Below are positions 1 to 8,102 of a stretch of 64,000 bases of DNA, piece after piece (positions within the stretch are counted from its first letter, which is position 1; every line of letters starts with the position of its first letter). Origin of the DNA: CAZLAK01 sp964557545 (lineage in GTDB: Bacteria; Bacillota; Desulfotomaculia; Desulfotomaculales; Pelotomaculaceae); NCBI GenBank assembly GCA_964557545.1, contig CAZLAK010000008.1:1-64000 (forward strand), in the 5' to 3' direction. Both the position numbers and the translations under genes were made by a program. The notes beneath the pieces were generated by a model. It was given only the letters and a program-made list of their open reading frames with translations. It made no database searches and was not told where the DNA came from.

Positions 1-77
1 TGGTGCGCCCGGAGGGACTCGAACCCCCGACACGCGGTTTAGGAAACCGCTGCTCTGTCCTGCTGAGCTACGGGCGC
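1..77 (-). tRNA. tRNA-Arg (anticodon CCU)
   Basis: On the minus strand this folds as a complete 77-base cloverleaf with a 7-bp acceptor stem (GCGCCCG with CGGGCGC), a T-loop containing GGTTCGAGTCC and an encoded CCA end. The anticodon stem GCGGT/ACCGC closes the loop TTCCTAA, giving anticodon CCU, which reads the rare arginine codon AGG. The CCA end is at base 1, so anything downstream lies outside the window. Confidence 0.95.
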
Positions 78-167
78 CCGCTGCATAAAGCACTTTTAGT
101 ATAGCCCGCCGATCTTAAAGTTGTCAAGGCCAGGCAGCTGAACAAAAAGGTGATGAGAAACTTTCCC

Positions 168-2420
168 TTATTCCCCGCGGCCATGTTCCCCTTCGCCCCA
201 CAGCCGCCCCGCGGGCAGAACTTGCGCTAATCCGCCGGCATCGCACCCGGCGTGCTCTTTGTGCTCGCCGGCCAGCCGCTCTTTTAGAAGGCCGTACCTC
301 TTTTGGGTCTTGTTATTCTTAACGGCTATGGCCAGAGCTTTTTTGGTGCCCAGCAGAACGACCAGCTTCTTGCCCCTAGTAATGGCCGTGTAGAGCAGGT
401 TTCTCTGCAGCATGAGAAAGTGCTGGGTAACCACCGGCATTACTACCGCCGGATACTCGCTGCCCTGGGACTTGTGCACGGAAATGGCATAGGCCAAGAC
501 CAGTTCGTCCAGTTCAGAAAAGTCGTACACCACTGCCCGCCCGTCAAAATCTACCCTTAGTTCCTGCTCTTCTTCGTCAAAAGAGATCACAAAACCAATA
601 TCGCCGTTAAAAACTTCCTTCTGGTAATTATTAACTACCTGCATGACCTTATCGCCAACCTTAAAGGTTTTGTGGCCCCTGGTAAGTTTTTGGCCGGCAG
701 GGTTTAAAGCCTCACTGAGCACTTCGTTTAAAGCACCTACACCCAGTTGGCCCCGGTTCATGGGGGCAAGCACCTGGATTTCTTTTAACGGGTGAAAGCT
801 GTAACGCGCCGGGATGTTTTTGGCACACAGGGCAACGATCTTTTTTACGATTTTCTCCGGCTCTTCTTCCTCAATAAAGTAAAAATCGCCCAAAACATTT
901 TCCGGTGGCCGCCGTAAATCGGGAAATTTTCCGGCGTTGATCAGGTGGGCGTTGGTGACAATTTTACTCTCTTTGGCCTGCCGGAAAATTTCGTTTAGAG
1001 TAACCGTTTCAAAGCAGCCGGACTCCACGATGTCTTTTAATACGGTGCCAGGCCCGACCGAAGGCAGCTGGTTAGTATCGCCTACCAAGATGAGGGAGGC
1101 GCGCGGCGGCACGGCTTTTAACAGGTGGTGCATGAGGAGGACGTCGATCATCGAAACCTCATCGAGGATAACGGCGTCCGCCTCCAGGGGGTTTTGCTGG
1201 TCGCGGGTAAAGCCGCCCTTTTGGGGGTTATACTCCAAGAGGCGGTGAACAGTCTTTGCTTCCCGGCCAGTAGCCTCCTGCATCCTCTTGGCCGCCCGTC
1301 CGGTGGGAGCCGCCAGAACTACCTTCTGGCGCAGGGCGGCCAGTATCTCGATTATGGCCCTGATGATCGTCGTCTTGCCCGTGCCGGGGCCGCCGGTAAT
1401 AACCAGCACTTGCTTTTGCAGGGCCAGCTCCACGGCCTGCTTTTGCTTTTCGGCGAGCTCAACTCCCAGCCGCTTTTCTGCCCAGGTGACGGCCTTTTGC
1501 ACGTCGAAAGGGCTGGAAGTGCGCACCGCGCACGCCAGCCTGGCCAGCCTTTGCGCCAGCAAAGTTTCCGCTGCGTAAAACGGGGCAAGATAAATCATTT
1601 TTTCCCCGCTGCCAGAAGTGTCAGTAACAGCGCGGCCCCGGCGAATTAAGCTTTCGGCTGCCTCGCGCACGATGTCCGGCTCTACTTCCAGCAGGGAAGC
1701 CGTCTCTTTTATGGCTTCCTCTAGGGGGTAACAGGTGTGGCCCTGGTCTGCTGCCCCGTTTAAGAAATAGACCAGCCCTTCTTCGGCCCTCATCACCGAG
1801 CGGGGGTCAATTCCCAAGCTGCGGGCTATGCGGTCGGCGGTAATAAAGCCGATGCCGTGAATATCGGCGGCCAGCCGGTAAGGATTTTCCTTAACCACTC
1901 TGATAGATTCGCTGCCGTACTTTTTGTAAATCTTGGCGGCGTGAGCGGCGCTGACGCCGTGACCCTGCAGAAAAACCATGATGTCTTTTATTTCCTTTTG
2001 CTCCTGCCAGGCCCTTACAATCATGGCTATGCGCTTTTCCCCGATGCCCCCGACGCGGGAGAGTTCCTCCGGCCGGTTTTCGATGACCTCTAAAGTATCA
2101 AGGCCAAACAAACTCACAATGCGCCTGGCCATTACCGGGCCGATGCCCTTAATGAGCCCTGAACCCAGGTACTTCTCGATGCCGTGGACGGTGGCGGGCA
2201 CGACGACTTCGTATTTCTCCACCCTAAACTCCGGGCCGTACTTGTAGTTATGAACCCAGCGGCCGTATAATTTTAGCGACTCCCCGGGGTTCAGTCCGGC
2301 CAGGTTGCCGACAACGGTGGTGAGGTCTTTTTTCCCTTTTTCTTTTAACTTGGCGACCAAAAAGTCGTTTTCTTCGTTGTAATAAGTAATTCTTTCTAAA
2401 ATGCCGCAGATAACGTCCAT
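168..2420 (-). CDS. recD2: ATP-dependent RecD2-type DNA helicase
   Basis: A superfamily 1B 5'-3' DNA helicase of the RecD2 (RecD-like, not RecBCD-bound) family, thought to act in DNA repair and replication fork maintenance. The 750-residue length is normal for RecD2. The N-terminal third carries the RecD2-specific OB-like and helix-hairpin-helix segments (GIGPVMARRI near 93-102, GIGEKRI near 125-131). Walker A GGPGTGKT is at 343-350, Walker B LDEVSM near 419-424, GDTNQLPSVGPG near 447-458, and the C-terminal motifs VHKSQGSE and YTAITRGKK are present. The last ~30 residues are Gly-rich and poorly conserved in appearance. It stands alone between two tRNA-Arg genes. The ATG start is supported by a conserved first beta strand (VICGILERI). 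Confidence 0.95.
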   Translation of the reverse strand: MDVICGILERITYYNEENDFLVAKLKEKGKKDLTTVVGNLAGLNPGESLKLYGRWVHNYKYGPEFRVEKYEVVVPATVHGIEKYLGSGLIKGIGPVMARRIVSLFGLDTLEVIENRPEELSRVGGIGEKRIAMIVRAWQEQKEIKDIMVFLQGHGVSAAHAAKIYKKYGSESIRVVKENPYRLAADIHGIGFITADRIARSLGIDPRSVMRAEEGLVYFLNGAADQGHTCYPLEEAIKETASLLEVEPDIVREAAESLIRRGRAVTDTSGSGEKMIYLAPFYAAETLLAQRLARLACAVRTSSPFDVQKAVTWAEKRLGVELAEKQKQAVELALQKQVLVITGGPGTGKTTIIRAIIEILAALRQKVVLAAPTGRAAKRMQEATGREAKTVHRLLEYNPQKGGFTRDQQNPLEADAVILDEVSMIDVLLMHHLLKAVPPRASLILVGDTNQLPSVGPGTVLKDIVESGCFETVTLNEIFRQAKESKIVTNAHLINAGKFPDLRRPPENVLGDFYFIEEEEPEKIVKKIVALCAKNIPARYSFHPLKEIQVLAPMNRGQLGVGALNEVLSEALNPAGQKLTRGHKTFKVGDKVMQVVNNYQKEVFNGDIGFVISFDEEEQELRVDFDGRAVVYDFSELDELVLAYAISVHKSQGSEYPAVVMPVVTQHFLMLQRNLLYTAITRGKKLVVLLGTKKALAIAVKNNKTQKRYGLLKERLAGEHKEHAGCDAGGLAQVLPAGRLWGEGEHGRGE

Positions 2421-2513
2421 CTATTTAAATTTTCCCCCGCCGGGCAGCCAACAAGGCGCGCATTTAATAAAATTTTACACTAAAAAAACTGTGCCCAAAA
2501 GGCCGCCAAAAGG

Positions 2514-2539
2514 AAAAACGCCGGGACAAAATCCCCGGC
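2514..2539 (-). terminator. Intrinsic terminator after tRNA-Arg(ACG)
   Basis: On the minus strand GCCGGG and CCCGGC (2534-2539 with 2520-2525) form a 6-bp hairpin with an 8-base loop, followed by GTTTTT. It lies directly downstream of tRNA-Arg(ACG) and upstream of recD2, so it likely ends the tRNA transcript. Confidence 0.75.
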
Positions 2540-2554
2540 TTTACCTTATTTTTG

Positions 2555-2631
2555 TGGCGCGCCCGGAGGGATTCGAACCCCCGACCTTCTGATCCGTAGT
2601 CAGATGCTCTATCCAGCTGAGCTACAGGCGC
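2555..2631 (-). tRNA. tRNA-Arg (anticodon ACG)
   Basis: A complete minus-strand cloverleaf with acceptor GCGCCTG/CGGGCGC (one G-U pair), T-arm GGGGGTTCGAATCCC and encoded CCA. The anticodon arm TCTGA-CTACGGA-TCAGA gives anticodon ACG, whose first base is normally converted to inosine to read CGU/CGC/CGA. It is followed by its own terminator, with recD2 beyond. Confidence 0.95.
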
Positions 2632-2695
2632 TTACCCGCTTTTTTAGATGCACGTTCATTTTAGCAAAACAGCAGCCCGGCGTCAAGGCCGATCC

Positions 2696-2726
2696 TGGTG
2701 CCAGGCACTTAACTTATTAACTTATT
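2696..2726. repeat. 31-base dispersed repeat, copy 1
   Basis: Contains the 11-base palindrome GTGCCTGGCAC (minus strand) next to two tandem copies of the octamer TTAACTTA (plus strand). An identical copy lies at 19102-19132 and a copy with one base changed at 28117-28147, all in the same orientation. This copy covers the stop codon of trpC and the bases just after it. Confidence 0.85.
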
Positions 2727-3543
2727 GAGATAAAAGTTCGGTGATTTTGGCCGCCGGATCGGGGGCGGCCATAAGGGCCTCGCCCACCAGCACGCCGTCG
2801 TAGCCCGCGGCCAAAAGCCGGCGCATGGTTTTGGCGTCGCCAACACCGCTTGCTGCCACTGTAAGGACCCCGCTGCCCAAAAGGGGCCTTAACTGCAGGT
2901 GGCGCTCCGGGCAGACTTCCAAGGTGTCTAAGTCGCGGCAGTTGACGGCGACAAGGCGCGCCCCGGCCCAAAGGGCGGATTCCACTTCGTTTGCGGTGTG
3001 CACTTCCACCAGTGCTTCCACCCCGGCCGCCGCGCAAACCCCGAGCAGCTCCGGAAGCTGCTGTCTTGCCAGCCGCACGATGAGCAGAACGGCATCCGCC
3101 CCCAGCAAAGCCGCCTCCCAGATCTGGTACGGGTCTACGATAAAGTCCTTGCACAAAACCGGTATGCTCACGTTCTGGCGCACGCGCTTTAGGTCCTCCG
3201 GGCTGCCGCCGAAAAAAGCGTTTTCTGTGAGCACGGATATGGCCCGCGCTCCGGCCTTTTCGTACCGGACGGCCAGTTCTTCCGCCAAAACCCCTTTTGC
3301 CAGCCAGCCGCGGGCAGGCGAGGCCCGCTTTACCTCGGCTATCAGGGCAATGCCCGGCTTGCGCAGAGCGCCGGCAAAGGGCAGGCCGCTTTCGTCCGGG
3401 GGGTGCATCACCGGCTGGCTCCCGCTCTTTTTAGACCGGCGCTGTGCTTTTAGTTCTCTTTCTAATTCATCCAGGCTTTTGGCCCGGCGCCGTTTGGCCA
3501 ATTCCCTCAATTTATGCTCCGTTACCTGTTCCAAAAAACCCAT
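2722..3543 (-). CDS. trpC: Indole-3-glycerol phosphate synthase
   Basis: Catalyses ring closure of carboxyphenylamino-deoxyribulose phosphate to indole-3-glycerol phosphate in tryptophan synthesis. The TIM-barrel signatures are clear: IALIAEVKRASPARG (first strand with catalytic Lys), VLTENAFFGGS, VLCKDFIVDPYQI, ALVEVHT, VAVNCRDLDTLEV and the phosphate-binding end GVLVGEALM. The 273-residue length is normal. It is the last gene of the aroF-trpEGDC operon, 14 bases after trpD. No trpF, trpB or trpA follows; a tRNA gene does. Its TAA stop lies inside the 31-base dispersed repeat. Confidence 0.95.
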   Translation of the reverse strand: MGFLEQVTEHKLRELAKRRRAKSLDELERELKAQRRSKKSGSQPVMHPPDESGLPFAGALRKPGIALIAEVKRASPARGWLAKGVLAEELAVRYEKAGARAISVLTENAFFGGSPEDLKRVRQNVSIPVLCKDFIVDPYQIWEAALLGADAVLLIVRLARQQLPELLGVCAAAGVEALVEVHTANEVESALWAGARLVAVNCRDLDTLEVCPERHLQLRPLLGSGVLTVAASGVGDAKTMRRLLAAGYDGVLVGEALMAAPDPAAKITELLSQ

Positions 3544-3557
3544 ACCCGCTGCACCCC

Positions 3558-4670
3558 TTATCCGGCCAGGTTTTCTTTTGCTTTCGGGCGCCGGGAAAGC
3601 TCCTGGGTAAAACCGGCAAGCTGCTGAAGTTTCTCTCGGGCGCAGCCGGTGTCTATCGCCCGAGCGGCCATTTCAATGCCCAGACGGACGCGCTCCAAAA
3701 AGCCGGCCCTAAAATCCGCGCTGCCGCCAGAGCCGGCCGCCAGGGCCAGGGCCACCCCGGCGTTGAAGATCACGGAATTGCGGCGCGGCCCCTCCTCTCC
3801 TTCCAGAAGGCGGCGGATAATGGCGGCGTTCTCGGCCGGGCCTCCGCCTGCAAGCTCACTCAGATCTGCCCGCGGCAGCCCCACTTCTTCCGGCTCGACC
3901 ACAAGCTCAAGCACTTCCCCGCCCTCCACGCAGTAGAGGGTGTTCGGCCCGGCCAGGGTCAGCTCGTCAACGCCTCCGGCCCCGTGCACCACGGCGGCCG
4001 CCTTAACACCCAGCAAGAGCAAAGCCCGGGCCAGTTTTCCGGCCATTGTGGCGTCGTACACCCCCAAAAGCTGCACCTCGGCACCGGCCGGGTTGGCCAG
4101 GGGTCCTAAGATGTTGAATATCGTTCTAATACCGATCTCCCTGCGGGGGGCAGCGGCGTGTTTCATGGCCCGGTGAAAGTTGGGGGCAAACAAAAAACAT
4201 ATGCCCGTTTCTTTAAGGCACTCTGCCACCTCGCCCGGTTCTAAGTCTATGCACACGCCCAGGGCCTCCAGCACATCCGCGCTACCGCAGCGGCTGGACA
4301 CAGCCCGGTTGCCGTGTTTGGCCACCGGCACGCCCGCCGCAGCCACCACTAAGGCGGCTGCCGTAGAAATATTAAAAGTTTCCTTCCCGTCCCCGCCGGT
4401 GCCGCAGGTGTCGACCGGCTTTATGCCCGGCAGCTCTAGCCGTACCGCCCGGGCGCGCAAGACGCGCGCCGCGCCTACAATTTCTTCCACCGTCTCCCCT
4501 TTTATGCAAAGCGCGGTCATAAAGGCCGCCACCTGGGCCGGCGTTGCCCGCCCGCTCATTATCTCTTCCACGGCTGCTTCTGTCTCTTGCGCGGTCAAAT
4601 CCTGCCTTTGCACCAGTTTTTTCAGGCAGGCCTTCAAGCACTCTTCTCGTCCCGTCTCTTCTCTTGCCAT
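3558..4670 (-). CDS. trpD: Anthranilate phosphoribosyltransferase
   Basis: Transfers phosphoribose from PRPP to anthranilate. The family signatures are present: DTCGTGGDGKETFNISTAAA (PRPP and Mg binding), KHGNRAVSSRCGSADVLEALG, and FAPNFHRAMKHAA with RTIFNILGPLANPA. The length of 370 is slightly longer than the usual ~340, due to a short N-terminal lead and a charged C-terminal tail. It lies 19 bases after trpG and 14 before trpC, in one transcription unit. It is a stand-alone enzyme, not fused to the glutamine amidotransferase. Confidence 0.96.
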   Translation of the reverse strand: MAREETGREECLKACLKKLVQRQDLTAQETEAAVEEIMSGRATPAQVAAFMTALCIKGETVEEIVGAARVLRARAVRLELPGIKPVDTCGTGGDGKETFNISTAAALVVAAAGVPVAKHGNRAVSSRCGSADVLEALGVCIDLEPGEVAECLKETGICFLFAPNFHRAMKHAAAPRREIGIRTIFNILGPLANPAGAEVQLLGVYDATMAGKLARALLLLGVKAAAVVHGAGGVDELTLAGPNTLYCVEGGEVLELVVEPEEVGLPRADLSELAGGGPAENAAIIRRLLEGEEGPRRNSVIFNAGVALALAAGSGGSADFRAGFLERVRLGIEMAARAIDTGCAREKLQQLAGFTQELSRRPKAKENLAG

Positions 4671-4689
4671 CTCTTCTCTTCCTCCCGGT

Positions 4690-5262
4690 TTATTTTTTTA
4701 TTATCCTCAAAAAATTGTAAAGGAGCTGTTCTCCCTGGGGGGTTAAGACCGATTCGGGGTGAAACTGCACCCCCCAGGCCTGGGTTCCCCGGCAGCGTAT
4801 GCCCATTACCAAACCGCTTTCATCTTCGGCCACCACCTCTAATGACGTCGGCAGCGATTTGCGCTCTAATACCAGCGAGTGGTAGCGTCCGGCGGAAAAC
4901 GGCTGGGGCAGTCCGGCAAAGATGCCCTCGCCGCAGTGATAAATGAGGGAGGCCTTGCCGTGCACCGGCTCCGGCGCTCTGACCACTTTCCCGCCCAAGA
5001 CCTGCCCCAAGGCCTGGTGGCCCAGGCACACTCCCAGCACAGGCAGGCGGCCGACAAAGCGCCGCAAGATCGAAAGGCAGTTGCCGGCCCCTTCCGGCGT
5101 CCCCGGCCCCGGGGAAATGACCAGGCAGTCCGGCCGCATGCTCTCCACATCTTCTGCCGTAACAGCGTCGTTGCGCACTACCAGCATTTCTTCTCCCATC
5201 TGGCCCAAAGCCTGCACCAGGTTGTAGGTGAACGAATCGTAATTGTCAATGACCAGCACCAC
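4690..5262 (-). CDS. trpG: Anthranilate synthase, glutamine amidotransferase component
   Basis: Class I glutamine amidotransferase that supplies ammonia to TrpE; the family can also serve PabB. It starts MVLVIDNYDSFTYNLVQ, has the oxyanion motif ISPGPGTP, the nucleophile loop GVCLGHQ (catalytic Cys) and the C-terminal catalytic His-Glu in GVQFHPES. The length of 190 is typical. Its start overlaps the end of trpE by 17 bases, indicating translational coupling and matched stoichiometry with TrpE. Confidence 0.96.
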   Translation of the reverse strand: MVLVIDNYDSFTYNLVQALGQMGEEMLVVRNDAVTAEDVESMRPDCLVISPGPGTPEGAGNCLSILRRFVGRLPVLGVCLGHQALGQVLGGKVVRAPEPVHGKASLIYHCGEGIFAGLPQPFSAGRYHSLVLERKSLPTSLEVVAEDESGLVMGIRCRGTQAWGVQFHPESVLTPQGEQLLYNFLRIIKK

Positions 5263-6907
5263 CAGTACCTGCCCTCCTTTCTACACCCATCCCGCCGCCC
5301 TCCACCATCTCGAGCACCTGAAGAAGGGCGGCTGCCTTGCGCACCGTTTCCTCGTACTCCCGCTCGGGCACGGAGTCGGCCACAATCCCCGCCCCGGCTT
5401 GAAAAGTAACCTCTTTCCCCCGCTTTAAAATGGTGCGTATGACGATGGCCGTATCCATACAATCGTTAAAACTGATGTAGCCCAGAGCGCCGGCGTAAGG
5501 GCCACGCCCATCCTTCTCCAGATCGGCAATGATCTCCATTGCCCGGATTTTAGGCGCTCCGCTCACCGTGCCGGCAGGAAAGGTGGCTTTTAAGAGGCTT
5601 AGGGCATCCTCTCCCTCTCTTAGCTCACCGCTCACCTGGGAAACCAAGTGCAAGACGTGCGAGTAGCGCTCAACGCTCATGAACTCCTCCACGCGGACAC
5701 TCCCGTAACGGCAGACTCTGCCCAGGTCGTTGCGGGCAAGGTCCACCAGCATGACGTGCTCGGCCCTCTCCTTGGGGTCGGCCAGGAGTTCGGCGGACAA
5801 GCGCTCGTCTTCGCCGGCATCCCTTCCCCTGGGGCGCGTGCCGGCAATGGGCCGGACGATTGCCCGCCGGCCTTCTTTGCGTACGTGCGCTTCCGGCGAA
5901 GAGCCCACAATTTCAAAACCGCCGCCCTTTAAGTAGAACATGTAGGGCGAAGGATTTACCGCCCGCAGCGCCCGGTAAATGTCCAGTCCGGACGAGCGGC
6001 AAGCAGTGCGGAACTTCTGGGAAAGCACCACCTGGAAGATGTCCCCGGCCCGGATGTGCTCTTTGGCCCGCTCTACTGCCCGCATAAACTCTTCAGGGGT
6101 AAAATTGGCGCTGACAGACAAAGAGCCGGCCGCCTGCGCTTTTATGCCCGAGGCCTCTACGCTTGAAGAGCTCCTAACCCTGCTGTTAAGACGGGCGGCC
6201 ATTTCCTCCAGTTGCCCGCAGGCTGCCCGGTAAGCGCTGTGCAAGCCGGCTTCCCCCCGCTGCCAAACCTCGCCGTCAAGGGTAACGTTGGCCAGCAAAA
6301 TGAGCGTGCGCCGCAAGTGGTCAAAAATGTACAGGCGCTCAAAAAACATCAAAAACGCCCCGGGAAAGGTGGATTTGTCCCGGTGGGCCGGCAATTTTTC
6401 CCACATTCGGGCGCAGTCATACCCGAAGTAGCCCACCGCCCCCCCACAAAAGGGCGGGCAGCCGGGCGGAGCTGCCGTGGAAAGGTGGCCCATAACCTGC
6501 CGCAAAACAACGTCTATATTGCCCTCGATTACACGCCGGCCGGCCCCGTCTTCTAAACCCAGCGCAGCAAGGCCGTATTTGTCTTTTGCCTCCGGGTTAA
6601 AAGAGCGTATTTCCACGGCGTCCCCTAGTACGGCCAGAACAAGCTCCGGGCCGGCTCCCGCAAAGGAGTAGCGGCCCACGCGCTCGCCCCGCTCGGCGCT
6701 CTCCAGAAGAAAACAGCCGCCCGCCCCTTCCCCTTGCCCGCTGCCCGGCTGCCGGCCTAGGCAATCACCGCTATCTTCTGCCAGCAGCTTTTGCAAGAGA
6801 GTAATGGGGGTTTCGGTGTCTGCTATAACTTCCGTCCACACCGGCAGGCGTGTGTTGGGGCGAGCCAACCGGCGAAATTCGTCCCAGGAGGGCTGTAGCG
6901 GCTTCAC
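5246..6907 (-). CDS. trpE: Anthranilate synthase component I
   Basis: Makes anthranilate from chorismate using ammonia from TrpG. The chorismate-binding domain fills the C-terminal half (IRAGDIFQVVLSQKF, SSPEAHV, RPIAGTRPRG, LVDLARNDLG, PAGTVSGAPKIRAMEII, YAGALGYISF). The N-terminal LLES motif (FLLESAERG), part of the tryptophan feedback site in known TrpE proteins, suggests allosteric inhibition by Trp. It has 553 residues, with a Gly-rich tail overlapping trpG. Only 2 bases separate it from aroF upstream. PabB is the main alternative, but the operon context favours TrpE. Confidence 0.95.
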   Translation of the reverse strand: MKPLQPSWDEFRRLARPNTRLPVWTEVIADTETPITLLQKLLAEDSGDCLGRQPGSGQGEGAGGCFLLESAERGERVGRYSFAGAGPELVLAVLGDAVEIRSFNPEAKDKYGLAALGLEDGAGRRVIEGNIDVVLRQVMGHLSTAAPPGCPPFCGGAVGYFGYDCARMWEKLPAHRDKSTFPGAFLMFFERLYIFDHLRRTLILLANVTLDGEVWQRGEAGLHSAYRAACGQLEEMAARLNSRVRSSSSVEASGIKAQAAGSLSVSANFTPEEFMRAVERAKEHIRAGDIFQVVLSQKFRTACRSSGLDIYRALRAVNPSPYMFYLKGGGFEIVGSSPEAHVRKEGRRAIVRPIAGTRPRGRDAGEDERLSAELLADPKERAEHVMLVDLARNDLGRVCRYGSVRVEEFMSVERYSHVLHLVSQVSGELREGEDALSLLKATFPAGTVSGAPKIRAMEIIADLEKDGRGPYAGALGYISFNDCMDTAIVIRTILKRGKEVTFQAGAGIVADSVPEREYEETVRKAAALLQVLEMVEGGGMGVERRAGTGGAGH

Positions 6908-6909
6908 TT

Positions 6910-7794
6910 TTACAGCCCTCCTTCCCGGGCGGCGGCCGGCGCGGCCAGAGTGCGTCCCATAGCGGCGGCCAAGTCCTTTAATTCAGCCATCAGACCGGCA
7001 AATTCTTTGAAGTCGAGTGACTGGGCGCCGTCGCACAGGGCTTCATTTGGCCGGGGGTGGACTTCAATTAAAAGGCCCTCGGCCCCGGCTGCCAGTGCCG
7101 CCCGCGCCAGTGACGGCACGAGGTCTCGCCTTCCGGCGGCGTGGCTGGGGTCGGCCATAACCGGCAGGCGGGTGAGCTGGGGCAGAAGGGCCACAGCCCC
7201 CAAATCCAGGGTGTTACGGGTCATCGGCTCAAAAGTGCGGATACCCCGCTCGCACAAAATCACCCGGCTGTTCCCTCCCGCCAGGATGTACTCGGCCGCC
7301 ATTAGCCACTCTTGCACGGTAGCCGCCATGCCGCGCTTTAAGAGTACCGGCTTGCCGCAGCCTCCCGCCGCCCTCAAAAGGGCAAAGTTTTGCATGTTCC
7401 TGGAGCCGACCTGCACCACATCGGCACAGGCAGCTACCAGCGGCAGCTCTTCGGTAGAAGTGGCCTCGGTGACTATCAAAAGCCCGGTTTTGTCCCGCGC
7501 CTCGGCTAAAAGCTCCAGTCCCTTTTCCCCCAGCCCCTGAAAGCTGTGGGGAGAGGTGCGCGGCTTGTAGGCCCCGCCCCTTAGGCCCACGGCCCCCGCT
7601 TCTTTTACGGCTTCCGCCGTTTCTAAAAGCTGGCTGCGGCTTTCCACCGCGCACGGCCCGGCAAAAACGGCTACCGTTCCCTCCCCCAACGTGAGTTCAA
7701 GCCCCTTGCCCCAGCTGATCTTTACACCTCTTTTTGTCCCGTTCTCTGTGCCGTTTATCTTACTTATGTCCAGCCTCTCCTCTGCTCTGCTCAA
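6910..7794 (-). CDS. aroF: 3-deoxy-7-phosphoheptulonate (DAHP) synthase, class I-beta type
   Basis: First enzyme of the shikimate pathway, condensing phosphoenolpyruvate and erythrose 4-phosphate. Motifs: FAGPCAVES, LRGGAYKPRTSPHSFQG, VGSRNMQNFALL, LLKRGM, CERGIRTFE and ADPSHAAGRRD. The length of 294 is that of a short form with no added ACT or chorismate mutase domain. Placing it at the head of the trp genes links precursor supply to Trp demand. The start is TTG at 7794, preceded by GGTGAGG; both lie inside an array of GAG triplets (7775-7807), so initiation may be blocked by a TRAP-like protein. Confidence 0.93.
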   Translation of the reverse strand: MSRAEERLDISKINGTENGTKRGVKISWGKGLELTLGEGTVAVFAGPCAVESRSQLLETAEAVKEAGAVGLRGGAYKPRTSPHSFQGLGEKGLELLAEARDKTGLLIVTEATSTEELPLVAACADVVQVGSRNMQNFALLRAAGGCGKPVLLKRGMAATVQEWLMAAEYILAGGNSRVILCERGIRTFEPMTRNTLDLGAVALLPQLTRLPVMADPSHAAGRRDLVPSLARAALAAGAEGLLIEVHPRPNEALCDGAQSLDFKEFAGLMAELKDLAAAMGRTLAAPAAAREGGL

Positions 7795-7807
7795 CTGACC
7801 TCACCTC
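7775..7807 (-). promoter_or_regulatory. Second GAG-triplet array, over the aroF ribosome binding site
   Basis: On the minus strand seven triplets occur with an exact 5-base period (starting at 7807, 7802, 7797, 7792, 7787, 7782, 7777). Six are GAG and the third is CAG. The array covers the Shine-Dalgarno sequence and the TTG start of aroF. In Bacillus, TRAP binds (G/U)AG repeats spaced by two or three bases and blocks translation when they overlap a start site; the same role is inferred here. Confidence 0.7.
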
Positions 7808-7810
7808 GCT

Positions 7811-7848
7811 AAAAAATGAAAAAGCCCCAGACCCGCAAGTCCTGGGGC
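7811..7848 (-). terminator. trp leader attenuator (intrinsic terminator)
   Basis: On the minus strand GCCCCAG (7842-7848) pairs with CTGGGGC (7824-7830) across an 11-base loop, followed by TTTTTCATTTTTT. It sits between the two GAG arrays, just upstream of aroF. A competing stem, GCACAA (7863-7868) with TTGTGC (7847-7852), shares the first bases of the terminator and abuts the last upstream GAG triplet, so it could act as antiterminator. Confidence 0.85.
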
Positions 7849-7869
7849 ACAAATTTGCCCGCTTGTGCT

Positions 7870-7903
7870 CTCGGCTCTGCTCAGCTAAATCTCGGCTCTG
7901 CTC
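7870..7903 (-). promoter_or_regulatory. First GAG/TAG-triplet array (TRAP-type binding site) in the trp leader
   Basis: Seven triplets on the minus strand, starting at 7903, 7898, 7893, 7887, 7882, 7877 and 7872: GAG, GAG, GAG, TAG, GAG, GAG, GAG, with spacers of 2, 2, 3, 2, 2, 2 bases. This matches the rule for the trp RNA-binding attenuation protein (11 (G/U)AG triplets in Bacillus). The array lies in the leader between promoter and terminator. No mtrB (TRAP) gene is in this window, so the protein partner is inferred. Confidence 0.75.
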
Positions 7904-7969
7904 GTCTTTTAAGCTACCATCGTCTTTGTTTATTTTTGATTTTTTAAGGTTAACCCGGCCGTTTTCCCT

Positions 7970-7999
7970 ATTTTACTCACCGGCATATGCCCGCGTCAA
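7970..7999 (-). promoter_or_regulatory. Probable promoter of aroF-trpEGDC
   Basis: TTGACG (plus strand CGTCAA at 7994-7999) and TAAAAT (plus ATTTTA at 7970-7975) are 18 bases apart on the minus strand. The predicted start near 7963 gives a leader of about 170 bases holding both triplet arrays and the terminator. From here to the end of the cobN-like gene (8103) no gene is seen. Confidence 0.6.
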
Positions 8000-8102
8000 G
8001 ACCTGCCCGGCACATTATGTGTTAAAAAATTTTTAAGGAAACAGGAAACCGGCGGCTTTGTTTCTTTTTTCGCTCTTTTTCACAGCACCGCGCGCCATTG
8101 AA

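Noticed and set aside
7811..7920. T-box leader for the trp operon
   Set aside because: No AGGGTGGNACCGCG sequence is present; the triplet arrays fit TRAP control better.
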